The notes beneath the pieces were generated by a model. It saw only the letters and a list, made by a program, of their open reading frames with translations. It did no database searches and had not been told where the DNA came from. Position numbers and translations under genes: made by a program. 29,070 nt of DNA from an uncultured Oscillospiraceae bacterium (lineage in GTDB: Bacteria; Bacillota; Clostridia; Oscillospirales; Ruminococcaceae), in NCBI GenBank assembly GCA_934457235.1, contig CAKSHT010000009.1, forward strand, positions 1 to 29,070. Reading direction: 5' to 3'. The number at the start of each line of letters is the position of its first letter. The first letter of the stretch is position 1. This document shows positions 7,348 through 14,865 of this stretch, one piece after another.

Positions 7348-7370
7348 CAATTTTTATAGATTTTGTTGCA
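7343..7370. repeat. Perfect inverted repeat over the -35 box, candidate operator
   Basis: TGCAACAA (7343-7350) and TTGTTGCA (7363-7370) are perfect 8-base inverted arms around a 12-base A/T-rich centre. One arm covers the -35 box of the GS-repeat operon. Neither side has a T-run, so it is a poor terminator for the comFB-like gene ending at 7390. A dimeric regulator binding here would block the promoter. This is inferred from position and symmetry only. Confidence 0.55.
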
Positions 7371-7389
7371 GATTACCCCTATACCTCTG

Positions 7390-8085
7390 TCAGCCGTGGA
7401 AATTACGTTTCTTGTTAGCCATCATCAGCCTTATCATGACCGACATGACTGTCTTTTTAAGCGACGCTATCAGCAGCCTTTCGTCCTCCGTAAAGCCCAT
7501 CCAATTAAGGTCAGCGGCTTCCGGTATACGTATATATCGCGCCGGAATTTCCGCGCTTGCAAGTCTGCACAACTCGGCACGGCATATGCCGCAGTCGCAT
7601 GCGTTGAACCGCGCCAGAACCTCCGGCACAGCGGATTCTATCACCATTCCGGTCAGCTCCCGGTTGACTATCGGGGAGTTCTGCTGCTCCTCCACGCGTC
7701 GCTCTGCCTCCGCCTCCCGGCGTATCACCCTGGAAAGCGGCTCTATGCCACGCAGCTGACGCGGTATACGGCTTTTCCCGGCGGCGATTACCTGGTTTTC
7801 CGCCAGTGAATCGTCCTCCACGAGCTTCATGACGCTAGGAGTTTTCACGCTGACGGCCTGCTCCTCCGGCTCCGACGGCTTTTTTACGCCAGATTGACGC
7901 GTTTTCTTCCCGGAGCTTTTCACGGTTTTCTCCGGAGATTTCTTCTCCTTAGCCGCCGTCTTTCCGGATTTTTCCGCCGTACGCGCGGCACGGGGCTTGT
8001 CCTCCTTGCGGCGCTCCGCCATCAGAACTGCGCTCTCCTGGTCGGTGCTGTAGCGCTCGGTAATTATATTCTTCTCGTTTGTCAT
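7390..8085 (-). CDS. ComFB-domain protein with lysine-rich N-terminal extension
   Basis: 231 residues. Residues 1-80 are charged and low in complexity (many Lys, Glu, Ser, Ala), likely disordered. The C-terminal part (about 137-190) fits the ComFB (late competence) family: ELTGMVIESAVPEVL, a cysteine set CDCGIC (163, 165, 168) plus C173, then ASAEIPARYI, matching the family's 'NRLPPRY' region. ComFB proteins have been reported to bind cyclic dinucleotides; from memory, not checked. A helical tail ends the protein. ATG overlaps the parA stop (ATGA), so the two are coupled. A diguanylate cyclase and a PilZ protein lie just upstream on the same strand. Confidence 0.8.
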   Translation of the reverse strand: MTNEKNIITERYSTDQESAVLMAERRKEDKPRAARTAEKSGKTAAKEKKSPEKTVKSSGKKTRQSGVKKPSEPEEQAVSVKTPSVMKLVEDDSLAENQVIAAGKSRIPRQLRGIEPLSRVIRREAEAERRVEEQQNSPIVNRELTGMVIESAVPEVLARFNACDCGICRAELCRLASAEIPARYIRIPEAADLNWMGFTEDERLLIASLKKTVMSVMIRLMMANKKRNFHG

Positions 8086-8864
8086 TTCTTCTTTGCCGCT
8101 TTATTGCACTTAACTCCGGTAAGTTCCTCGACGAACAACGTGTACTCCTTTGCCGCCTTGGACTTCGGCGAGTATGTGATAACGCTCTCTCCGTGCGCGG
8201 GAGCCTCTGCAATGCTGACGCTCGCGCTTATGCGGTTCTTGTAGATCTTCGTGCTGAGCTGCTGCGCGATGACGTTCGCAAGATCCTCAACATCGCGGGT
8301 GAGCGTGAGCCGCGGATTGTACTTATTGAGCAGTATACCGCCTACGGTCAGCTCCTTGTTGTAGTACCTCTGAACCGCGAAAATAGTCTGCTTGAGCTGG
8401 GCTATACCCTGTAGGCTGAGTATCTCGCACAGCATCGGTATAACCAGTTCGTCCGCCGCCGTATAAGCGTTTATCGTCAGTACGGAAAGCGCCGGCGGAG
8501 TATCCAGAATAATGAAATCGTACTCATCACGGATAGTCTCCAGCTGCTCCCGCAGGATATACTCGCGTCCGACGCCGGTAAGCTCCAGCTCCACGCCGGA
8601 AAGCAGGATATTCGACGATATCACGTCGCATATCTCGCCGTGCTGAACAGCGTCTGCGATGTCGCAGTTCCCCTTGAAAACATCATAGATGGTATATACG
8701 TCCTCGGACTCTGCACCGAGTGAAAAGCTGAGATTCCCCTGCGGGTCAAGGTCTATTGCCAGGACCTTTTTACCCGCTTCCGCCAGAGCGCCGCATATGG
8801 AGCAGCATGTGGTCGTCTTGCCCACGCCGCCTTTCTGATTTGTAAGTGCGATTATCTTTGCCAA
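8082..8864 (-). CDS. ParA/Soj-family ATPase, without a ParB partner
   Basis: 260 residues with the deviant Walker A of the family (QKGGVGKTTT, residues 10-19), switch I DLDPQGN and Walker B IILDTPPAL. These ATPases dimerise on ATP and move or place cargo (DNA, chemoreceptor or polar complexes) over nucleoid or membrane. No parB gene or parS-like repeat is seen. The partner in its operon is instead the ComFB-domain protein, so a positioning role tied to signalling is possible, but this is inference. The start is TTG at 8864 with GGGGG nine bases before it. Protein length matches Soj. It could still be the chromosomal Soj homologue if parB lies elsewhere. Confidence 0.92.
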   Translation of the reverse strand: MAKIIALTNQKGGVGKTTTCCSICGALAEAGKKVLAIDLDPQGNLSFSLGAESEDVYTIYDVFKGNCDIADAVQHGEICDVISSNILLSGVELELTGVGREYILREQLETIRDEYDFIILDTPPALSVLTINAYTAADELVIPMLCEILSLQGIAQLKQTIFAVQRYYNKELTVGGILLNKYNPRLTLTRDVEDLANVIAQQLSTKIYKNRISASVSIAEAPAHGESVITYSPKSKAAKEYTLFVEELTGVKCNKAAKKK

Positions 8865-8901
8865 TTGAGATACCCCCGTATCAGTTTATCAGACATCACA
8901 A

Positions 8902-8924
8902 GGGCGCACATAAAATGTCCGCCC
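8902..8924 (-). terminator. Possible terminator after the GGDEF gene
   Basis: Minus-strand RNA pairs GGGCGgACA with UGUgCGCCC (one G-G mismatch) around UUUUA, 22 bases past the GGDEF stop. The following UUGUGAU is poor in U, so termination may be partial. Confidence 0.5.
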
Positions 8925-8946
8925 TCGGTCAGTATTCGTTGAGTTA

Positions 8947-10983
8947 TCAGAAACCCTCAGGATCGATGTACTCGCCCGTTGCGCTGTCCTCCGGAATGTA
9001 GATGTGGTAGTTTGTCTTACCGTTCTTCTTTACGAAGTACATTGCAGTATCAGCGAAGGACAGGAGCTCGTTGACGTCCTCTGTATGTTCGGGGCAGAAC
9101 GCAACACCGATACTTGCCTTTACGTCGATGTGCATTGAGCCGTCCGGCGTGTCATAGCCCGCATAAAGCTCGTTGATGATATCCATTGAGATATTCTCGA
9201 TGTTCTCAATATCCTCCTGGTTGGTGAAGCAGAGGACAAACTCATCGCCGCCGAAGCGTCCTGCGAAGCCGCCCCTGTCGTCTACCTTCTTGCGGATAGT
9301 GTCAGCAACGAATCTGATGACCTCGTCGCCGATGGTGTGTCCGTAGCGGTCGTTGATGAACTTGAAGTCATCAACGTCTATAAACAGTACAGCCACGCGC
9401 TTTGTACCACGGCGCTCGATCTCAGATGTGAGGTTCCTGATGAATGTATTTCTGTTGTACAGCTGTGACAGGAAGTCGTAGCTTGCGCGCTCGGAAAGCT
9501 GAAGCTCCAGCTTCTTCTCGTTGTCGATATCGGTCATGACGCCGATAACTCTCAGCGGCTCGCTCAGACGGTCGGTGATGCACACCGCACGCAGAGAAAC
9601 CCAGATGAGCGCCCCGCTCTTGGTCTTGAGCTGATACTCACTGCTGTAGCCATTCTTGTTCTTGAGCAGCTGATTGATGTCGCGCTTGTATTTTTCCGCG
9701 TCCTCCTGGCTCATCAGTGAGTCGATGAACCTACCATTGGACAGTGTGGACTGGTCGGTGTCTATCTCGAACTTAGCAAGCATGTTGGGAGAGCAGTACA
9801 TTCTTTCCTTGTGGAAATCCCACTCGAACAGCATGTTGTCAGACAGCTCTGCGATGGTGCGGTGACGCTCCTCGCTGAGGAAGACCTCGTCAAGCATATC
9901 GTTGAAGGAGGCCTGGATCTCGCCAAGCTCGCTTCTTCTGTTGGTGATCTTGAAGCGGATATCGGTAGCGCCCTCCGCGTCGGAGATCTCGGTCATGGTC
10001 TTGAGCATGTTGCTCATGCCGCCGAGGAATCTGCCGATAACGATAAGGGAACCGACTGAGAATACAACCGCGCACGCTGCGATAACTACCCAGCCGAGCA
10101 TATTTGTTGTGAGGGAGAAGCTTGTGAAGCTGCTGTTGTCAGCCGCTGCGACCCATCTCCAATCAGTCACGTTCTTGTCAACAAGACCTATGCAGTAGGT
10201 GCTGCCACCCGCGCTGCCCCTGATCGACTTTGTATCGGATGCGTTCTTGAGATCCTGATAACCCTTGTTAGAAAAGTCGAAGTACTGCTTTACGCCGTCG
10301 TTCCACAGCGCAGTGGAGGAGAAGTCCTTGCTTACAGAGCCAGCAGTGTAGTTCAGCGCGGTTCCGTTGCTGTCAACGAGCATGAATCTGCCGTTGGCAA
10401 GATCGCCGTACTGACCGTCGATAGCCTTCTGAATCCCGCTGCCCGGAGCGATGGAGATTATCTCCACCATGGAACCGATGACATTGGAATTGTCGTCCTT
10501 TATCGGCGCGGAAACATATATTGCGTCCACCTGCTGCTCAGCGTATCCGGTCCAGGAAAGCACCGAAGAAACGTTCTGCATATCCGCGATACCGTTCTCA
10601 GGAAGATTCTCAAACATGCCGCCGCTGAGACCGTTCACAGAAGCGACTACCGTTCCGTCGTCGCGGAGCACGAGAGCGTCGATGATATCGCTGTCGGAAG
10701 CCGTGATAGCGTTCAGCAGGCTGTCCGCAGAGCCGTCGCCGTCAACACCGCTGATGGCAGCCTCGGTCTTGGAAGCCGCGTTGACGTTGTTGGTATAGTA
10801 GTTGAACAGCTGACCGATGCCAGCTGCCTTAGATTCGCTGACCTGCTTAAGGGTATTCTGCTTGGCAGAGCCCTCGTAGCCTATCACTGAAAAGGTGCCG
10901 ACTGCGCCGACGATGACCGCCGGAAGTATTGAAAACACCAGCATTATCACTGTCAGAACTATTTTCAGTCTGAAATTGCCCAT
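8947..10983 (-). CDS. Membrane diguanylate cyclase (dCache-HAMP-PAS-GGDEF)
   Basis: Makes c-di-GMP from two GTP. Order: N-terminal membrane segment (IVLTVIMLVFSILPAVIVGAV), an extracytoplasmic sensor region of about 260 residues with dCache character, a second membrane segment (LGWVVIAACAVVFSVGSLIVI), a HAMP linker, a PAS domain (starting near HRTIAELSDNMLFEWDF, with MYCSPNM), then GGDEF with FIDVDDFKFINDRYGH and the active GRFGGDEF loop (578-582). The inhibitory RxxD site is not at its usual place five residues before the loop, so product inhibition may be weak. I take ATG 10983, which has AGGGGG before it, over the TTG at 11019. It lies 96 bases downstream of the PilZ gene on the same strand and could be cotranscribed. 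Confidence 0.93.
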   Translation of the reverse strand: MGNFRLKIVLTVIMLVFSILPAVIVGAVGTFSVIGYEGSAKQNTLKQVSESKAAGIGQLFNYYTNNVNAASKTEAAISGVDGDGSADSLLNAITASDSDIIDALVLRDDGTVVASVNGLSGGMFENLPENGIADMQNVSSVLSWTGYAEQQVDAIYVSAPIKDDNSNVIGSMVEIISIAPGSGIQKAIDGQYGDLANGRFMLVDSNGTALNYTAGSVSKDFSSTALWNDGVKQYFDFSNKGYQDLKNASDTKSIRGSAGGSTYCIGLVDKNVTDWRWVAAADNSSFTSFSLTTNMLGWVVIAACAVVFSVGSLIVIGRFLGGMSNMLKTMTEISDAEGATDIRFKITNRRSELGEIQASFNDMLDEVFLSEERHRTIAELSDNMLFEWDFHKERMYCSPNMLAKFEIDTDQSTLSNGRFIDSLMSQEDAEKYKRDINQLLKNKNGYSSEYQLKTKSGALIWVSLRAVCITDRLSEPLRVIGVMTDIDNEKKLELQLSERASYDFLSQLYNRNTFIRNLTSEIERRGTKRVAVLFIDVDDFKFINDRYGHTIGDEVIRFVADTIRKKVDDRGGFAGRFGGDEFVLCFTNQEDIENIENISMDIINELYAGYDTPDGSMHIDVKASIGVAFCPEHTEDVNELLSFADTAMYFVKKNGKTNYHIYIPEDSATGEYIDPEGF

Positions 10984-11079
10984 GTCACTTATCCCCCTGA
11001 ATATGTAGTTTCCAGTCAACGCCGCACAAAGATCGTACTTGTTGACTTTATTTATCGGCGCACCGCTGCACCTTATGTA

Positions 11080-11754
11080 TTACTCGTCATCACCATTCTG
11101 CCTTGCACGCAGCAGAAGCTGCTGATGATTTATGTACTTTCCTATAGCGTCCTCCTGCGCGGCGGTAAGGCTCTCAAAAGCGCAGCCGTAGCCGAGGACG
11201 TTGTTTTCCTGGTCTGTCTGGACGCGAAGCACACGCGCCATTGTATTGAGCCTGTAACCGTCATTCAGCTCTATGTCCACGCACACGCAGTCGTCCTTCT
11301 GGAAATCGAAGTCGCTTGACATGAATATGCCGCCGACATTGATATCCTGTATCTCAATATCCGCCGGCTCCTCAAAGCGTATCGTATCCTCATCGCGTAC
11401 GACGAACAGCGCCCTGCCGTCAAGACTGACCTTGATCTTGAAGTATCTCCTGCGCTCCTCAAGCACCTTTGTATCGCGGTTTTTCTCGATGGAAACATTC
11501 ATCTGTCTGCTGTGAGCCATAGCGATCTCGCCGAGATAGCGTATTCTGTCACCCGCCTTTGAATAAGCGATGACCGTGACTTTCACGCCGCGTTCAAGTT
11601 CCGGGAGGTCCTTACCCTTTATGATAAGGATACTCTCTTCACTGCTGTCAAGATTTTTCGGAAAAATGAAGTTCTTCTCAGCCGAAACCAGGAGCGCGCC
11701 CTTTTCGTTGAGCACCTCCGTCTTGACTATTTTATATCCGAAAAGCAATAGCAT
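11080..11754 (-). CDS. PilZ-domain c-di-GMP receptor protein
   Basis: About 224 residues in the two-part layout of YcgR-like proteins. The N-terminal beta-rich domain covers residues 1-95. The PilZ domain (about 97-205) has the arginine cluster EERRRYFK (101-106) and DINVGG (137-142) in place of the D/NxSxxG motif. The second Arg of RxxxR is Lys here, so ligand affinity may differ. YcgR-like proteins bind c-di-GMP and act on motility or envelope machinery. ATG at 11754 is chosen because AAGAGGA precedes it and the protein then opens with a compact hydrophobic strand; extension to 11898 adds a basic stretch of no family likeness. The diguanylate cyclase gene follows on the same strand, so sender and receiver are adjacent. 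Confidence 0.88.
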   Translation of the reverse strand: MLLLFGYKIVKTEVLNEKGALLVSAEKNFIFPKNLDSSEESILIIKGKDLPELERGVKVTVIAYSKAGDRIRYLGEIAMAHSRQMNVSIEKNRDTKVLEERRRYFKIKVSLDGRALFVVRDEDTIRFEEPADIEIQDINVGGIFMSSDFDFQKDDCVCVDIELNDGYRLNTMARVLRVQTDQENNVLGYGCAFESLTAAQEDAIGKYINHQQLLLRARQNGDDE

Positions 11755-12096
11755 CAATCCTCTTAACCTGTAATATACCGCCCAAACCGGGGCGAGCCGC
11801 AGAATGACGCAGCCAGAAAACCGCCGGCGGTCACTGCGGAAACAGAAATCTTCTGACCGCACACAGCGCAGATGTCGGTTGCTTGTCGAAAACGTCATGC
11901 AGCCAAAAGGACAGCATTTGTCAGAATACTCTTGTTTATATTATACAATAAACCCCTGTCATAAATCAAGGCATAATAGTGATTTTCTAATAATTAAACA
12001 AAAATTTTTTTGTTTTTTTGGATAACATAACAATAACGCTGTGCCGTCGGCATACGAACGTTTTCCGGCGGCTGAAATATTCTGCTGTTGGAGCGG
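11755..12096. other. Intergenic: long PilZ leader and YcxB-gene end
   Basis: About 180 bases of this are untranslated leader between the likely transcription start near 11933 and the PilZ ATG. I looked for a c-di-GMP riboswitch and saw none of its conserved segments. The remainder (11970-12096) is A/T-rich and holds a GC-rich imperfect inverted repeat (12044-12051 with 12065-12072) that may end the YcxB-like transcript, although no T-run follows. Confidence 0.5.
11940..11969 (-). promoter_or_regulatory. Promoter of the PilZ gene and possibly the cyclase
   Basis: On the minus strand: TTGATT (11969-11964), 18-base spacer, TATAAT (11945-11940). It is the best promoter upstream of the PilZ gene and implies a long leader. 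Confidence 0.6.
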
Positions 12097-12810
12097 TCAC
12101 ATTTTTTTGGTCTTAAGCTTGAAGCGTTTTCCGCATGCGCGCATGAGCCTGTCGCGAAGCTGCATCGGAGTGCCGCAGATGAAGCGGGTCTTGTCGCATA
12201 TGATGGCGTCGAGCTTTCTGCCGTCGATCTCCTCCGGGAAAAGGTAGAAGCTGTGACTGCATTCGTACGCCAGCGCTATCTTTTTATATGGTATCTCAAT
12301 GACCTCCGCACTGTCGTCGTGCAGAGCCGCAGAGCCTCCGGCGGAGGATTCCTCGTCGTTGCTGCGCTCCTCGTCCGGCAGAGTGCTTATCGTCAGCACC
12401 GCCTTGTCCACGGCGGTGAAATCTGCGCTTATAAGCTTGCCGAAGCTGTCCTCCAGCTTATCCGCTCGCTTGTTGAAATACCGGATACGCATGTTATGCG
12501 GCGCGGACGCCAGCGCCAGAAATATCGCAGCGAAAATCGCCATCAGCAGCCATTCCCTGCACCACGCCGCCGCCAGCGTCAGCAGGAAGAACACCGCCGC
12601 GCCGTAGTAGCAGGCGGTCTGAAGCGGTCTGACCTTCATCAGGTACATGAAATCCGAAAAGGAGCGTATCCGCGCCATTGTACAGCGTGTCTCGCAAACC
12701 AGCCGCCCATCGTCCTCGGGGTGGTTTTCCGCGTTGAATTCCTCGAACATACGCGCGAGCTTCGCTTCCGTGGACATTACTATCTCCTGCTGCCTTTTGC
12801 TTCTGAACAT
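12097..12810 (-). CDS. YcxB-like membrane protein
   Basis: 237 residues. A soluble N-terminus of about 65 residues precedes two close hydrophobic segments (ACYYGAAVFFLLTLAAAW and WLLMAIFAAIFLALASA). The C-terminal part has the YcxB-like pattern: a strand with EVIEIPYKKIALAYECSHSF, then YLFPEEIDGRKLDAIICDK. YcxB-domain proteins are common in Clostridia and their role is unknown. A stretch rich in Asp, Glu and Ser (DEERSNDEESSAGGSA) inside the domain looks like an inserted loop. ATG 12810 follows AAAGGA. It is transcribed alone, divergently from the pseudokinase operon. Confidence 0.75.
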   Translation of the reverse strand: MFRSKRQQEIVMSTEAKLARMFEEFNAENHPEDDGRLVCETRCTMARIRSFSDFMYLMKVRPLQTACYYGAAVFFLLTLAAAWCREWLLMAIFAAIFLALASAPHNMRIRYFNKRADKLEDSFGKLISADFTAVDKAVLTISTLPDEERSNDEESSAGGSAALHDDSAEVIEIPYKKIALAYECSHSFYLFPEEIDGRKLDAIICDKTRFICGTPMQLRDRLMRACGKRFKLKTKKM

Positions 12811-12848
12811 ATTTTATTCCTTTCATGCCGGGTGTATATCTTTTTATT

Positions 12849-12877
12849 AGTATATCACAAATCCGTACAAAATGCAA
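12849..12877 (-). promoter_or_regulatory. Promoter of the YcxB-like gene
   Basis: On the minus strand: TTGCAT (12877-12872), 17-base spacer, TATACT (12854-12849) with TGA before the -10. It sits 39 bases ahead of the ATG. The span 12878-13022 up to the divergent promoter holds no gene that I can see. Confidence 0.75.
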
Positions 12878-13022
12878 CGGTATCCGCACCAAATACTGCA
12901 TTATCTGCGTCAGTATGCACAAAATTTTACAGTCAGCCGCCGCATACCCCGTTATTTTGACGGGCAAATATTACAAATTGGATACAATTTCAATAAAGCC
13001 CGCGGCTGTTGTGTCAAAAAGG

Positions 13023-13051
13023 TTGACAATCCGGCTCATTTGGAGTATATT
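13023..13051 (+). promoter_or_regulatory. Promoter of the pseudokinase-pheA-ispD operon
   Basis: TTGACA (13023-13028), 17-base spacer, TATATT (13046-13051), then about 65 bases to the first ATG. It is the only strong rightward promoter seen before 13117. Confidence 0.82.
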
Positions 13052-13116
13052 ATTATAGTGGTGTTTTGTATGATAAACACTTACCGATATTCCAGAACAG
13101 ATACAGGAGAAAGCTA

Positions 13117-14865
13117 ATGACAAAAGATACTTCACTGTGCATGGGCTGCATGAACGACAAGACATACGATGGTCCCTGCAAGCTCTGCGGCTACAGCGAC
13201 GATTCGCCCTGCATTCCCACATATATTGCGCCCCGGACATTCCTTGCCGAAAGATACATCATCGGCAAGGTGATAAGCTATAACGGTGAGGGCGCGGTAT
13301 ACATCGGCTACGACACCGCCGCCGGAATAAAGGTCACGATAAAGGAATTCATGCCCGACACGCTGTGCATGCGCAAAAAGGGCGAAACTGAAATAACCGT
13401 GGAGCCTTCCTCCGCAGCGCTGTACAAGACCTATCTCTCGGAGTTCATCGACCTCAACCGCACGCTGATGAAGCTCCGCGGAATGTCGCACGTGCAGACG
13501 GTGCTTGACGTATTCTGTGAGAACAACACCGCGTACGTTGTTTTCGAGTACATCAACGGCATTTCGCTGAAAACATATCTTGCCAATTCTTCCGGGGAGA
13601 TCGCATGGGACCAGGCGAAGGAGCTGTTTTCACCGTTCTTCACAACGCTGAGTCTGATTCACTCCGCCGGTATACTCCACCGCGGCATTTCCCCGTCCAC
13701 GATATTCGTGACTGACAAGCTGGAACTTAAGCTCACCGGATTTGCGATATCCGCCGCCCGGACGACCGGCACTGAGATAGCCTGCGAGGTGTTCGCGGGA
13801 TTTGCGGCGCCCGAACAGTACACAAATGAGATAAACGGAACCTGGACCGACGTATACGGAATTGCGGCGGTGCTCTACCGCTGCCTGACCGGCTGCACAC
13901 CCACCGAGGCGATAGCCCGCGGCGGCGGAAGCATGCTGGAGCCGATGATGATTAACCGGAACATCCCCGCGAACATATCCTCCGCGATAATGGAGGGACT
14001 GCGGCTTTCTCCCGACAGCCGCATCCGTACGATGACGGAATTCGTTGACCGTCTGTTCAGCCAGCCGAATCCTGTAGAGGCTGCTCCGGTCGAAAAGGCG
14101 AAGCTCACCCGCCGCGAGCAGAAGCAGCGCAAGGAGCGTGCCAAGACCATCGCGGTGCTGGTTATCGCGGGCGTCGTACTCGCGGCATTCATCGTTGTGT
14201 TCGTGATGACGCTGAACGGAGCGTTCTCCGGCGGAAATTCCGACTCATCGCAGCCCGAAACCGCCGAAACGACCGTCACCACTGAGGAAAGCACGACCTC
14301 CGAGCCGGAGCAGACGACGACATCCACACCATCCGAGCCGGAGCCTGTAGTCACCGGAGATACGCTGAAAATGCCGAACTTCACCGGCAGAAGCTATGAT
14401 TACGAGGTAGAGCGCTACAAGAACAAGATAACCTTCGTACCGACATACATATATTCCGACGAATATCCCAACGGACAGATGTTTGACCAGAGCATACCGG
14501 AAAACACCGATGTTACCACCGGCGTGACCGTAGAGGTGACGGTCAGCAAGGGACCTAGCAAGGTATCCCTGCCGGATTTTGCGGGAATGACCAGCGAGAA
14601 ATACACCGCCGAGCTGAGCAAGCTGAACATAAAGTACTCCGTGGAAACCGAGCGCTCCAACGACGCCCCGACCGGAAACGTGGCGCATTGCAGCGTTGAT
14701 GTCGGCGACCTTGTTGACGTCGAAAACAACCAGGAGATAATCGTGTACATTGCCGAGAACTACGAGCCGACCGCGGAGCCTACCGCAGACGAGGGCTTCG
14801 GCAGCTACGACGGCATACCGGTAACAGAGGAAGTCATAGTAACAGGGGAAGGAATAGCAGAATAA
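13117..14865 (+). CDS. Zinc-ribbon, kinase-fold and PASTA membrane protein; catalytic aspartates missing
   Basis: 582 residues. Order: N-terminal zinc ribbon CMGC (8-11) and CKLC (21-24); kinase-like domain (about 47-330); basic stretch; one membrane helix (TIAVLVIAGVVLAAFIVVFV); a Thr/Glu/Ser linker; two PASTA repeats (about 420-560). The nucleotide-binding lysine is kept in VTIKEF (K76). The catalytic loop, however, reads HRGISPSTIF where active kinases have HRD, and the DFG segment reads KLTGFA. Both catalytic aspartates are glycine. I therefore call it a pseudokinase. PASTA repeats in this family sense muropeptides or lipid II outside the cell. ATG 13117 follows AGGAG at seven bases; an upstream in-frame ATG at 13066 has no such site. 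The stop overlaps pheA by one base (TAATG). Confidence 0.9.
   Translation: MTKDTSLCMGCMNDKTYDGPCKLCGYSDDSPCIPTYIAPRTFLAERYIIGKVISYNGEGAVYIGYDTAAGIKVTIKEFMPDTLCMRKKGETEITVEPSSAALYKTYLSEFIDLNRTLMKLRGMSHVQTVLDVFCENNTAYVVFEYINGISLKTYLANSSGEIAWDQAKELFSPFFTTLSLIHSAGILHRGISPSTIFVTDKLELKLTGFAISAARTTGTEIACEVFAGFAAPEQYTNEINGTWTDVYGIAAVLYRCLTGCTPTEAIARGGGSMLEPMMINRNIPANISSAIMEGLRLSPDSRIRTMTEFVDRLFSQPNPVEAAPVEKAKLTRREQKQRKERAKTIAVLVIAGVVLAAFIVVFVMTLNGAFSGGNSDSSQPETAETTVTTEESTTSEPEQTTTSTPSEPEPVVTGDTLKMPNFTGRSYDYEVERYKNKITFVPTYIYSDEYPNGQMFDQSIPENTDVTTGVTVEVTVSKGPSKVSLPDFAGMTSEKYTAELSKLNIKYSVETERSNDAPTGNVAHCSVDVGDLVDVENNQEIIVYIAENYEPTAEPTADEGFGSYDGIPVTEEVIVTGEGIAE

Noticed and set aside
7343..7370. Inverted repeat as terminator of the comFB-like gene
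   Set aside because: No T-run follows on either strand and the stem is A/T-rich, so an operator is the better reading.
11052..11059. GCCGATAA on the minus strand, like a motility sigma factor -10 box ahead of the GGDEF gene
   Set aside because: No matching -35 (TAAA) at about 15 bases; the nearest TAAG is too close.
11845..11880. Zinc-ribbon-like peptide DICAVCGQKIS in one leader frame on the minus strand
   Set aside because: No start codon or second cysteine pair, and the continuation is not protein-like; probably chance.
11755..11935. Long PilZ leader considered as a c-di-GMP riboswitch
   Set aside because: The conserved GEMM segments are not found on the minus strand.
12088..12960. 290-codon plus-strand frame
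   Set aside because: It is the shadow of the YcxB-like gene; very rich in Arg and Ala and without a binding site.
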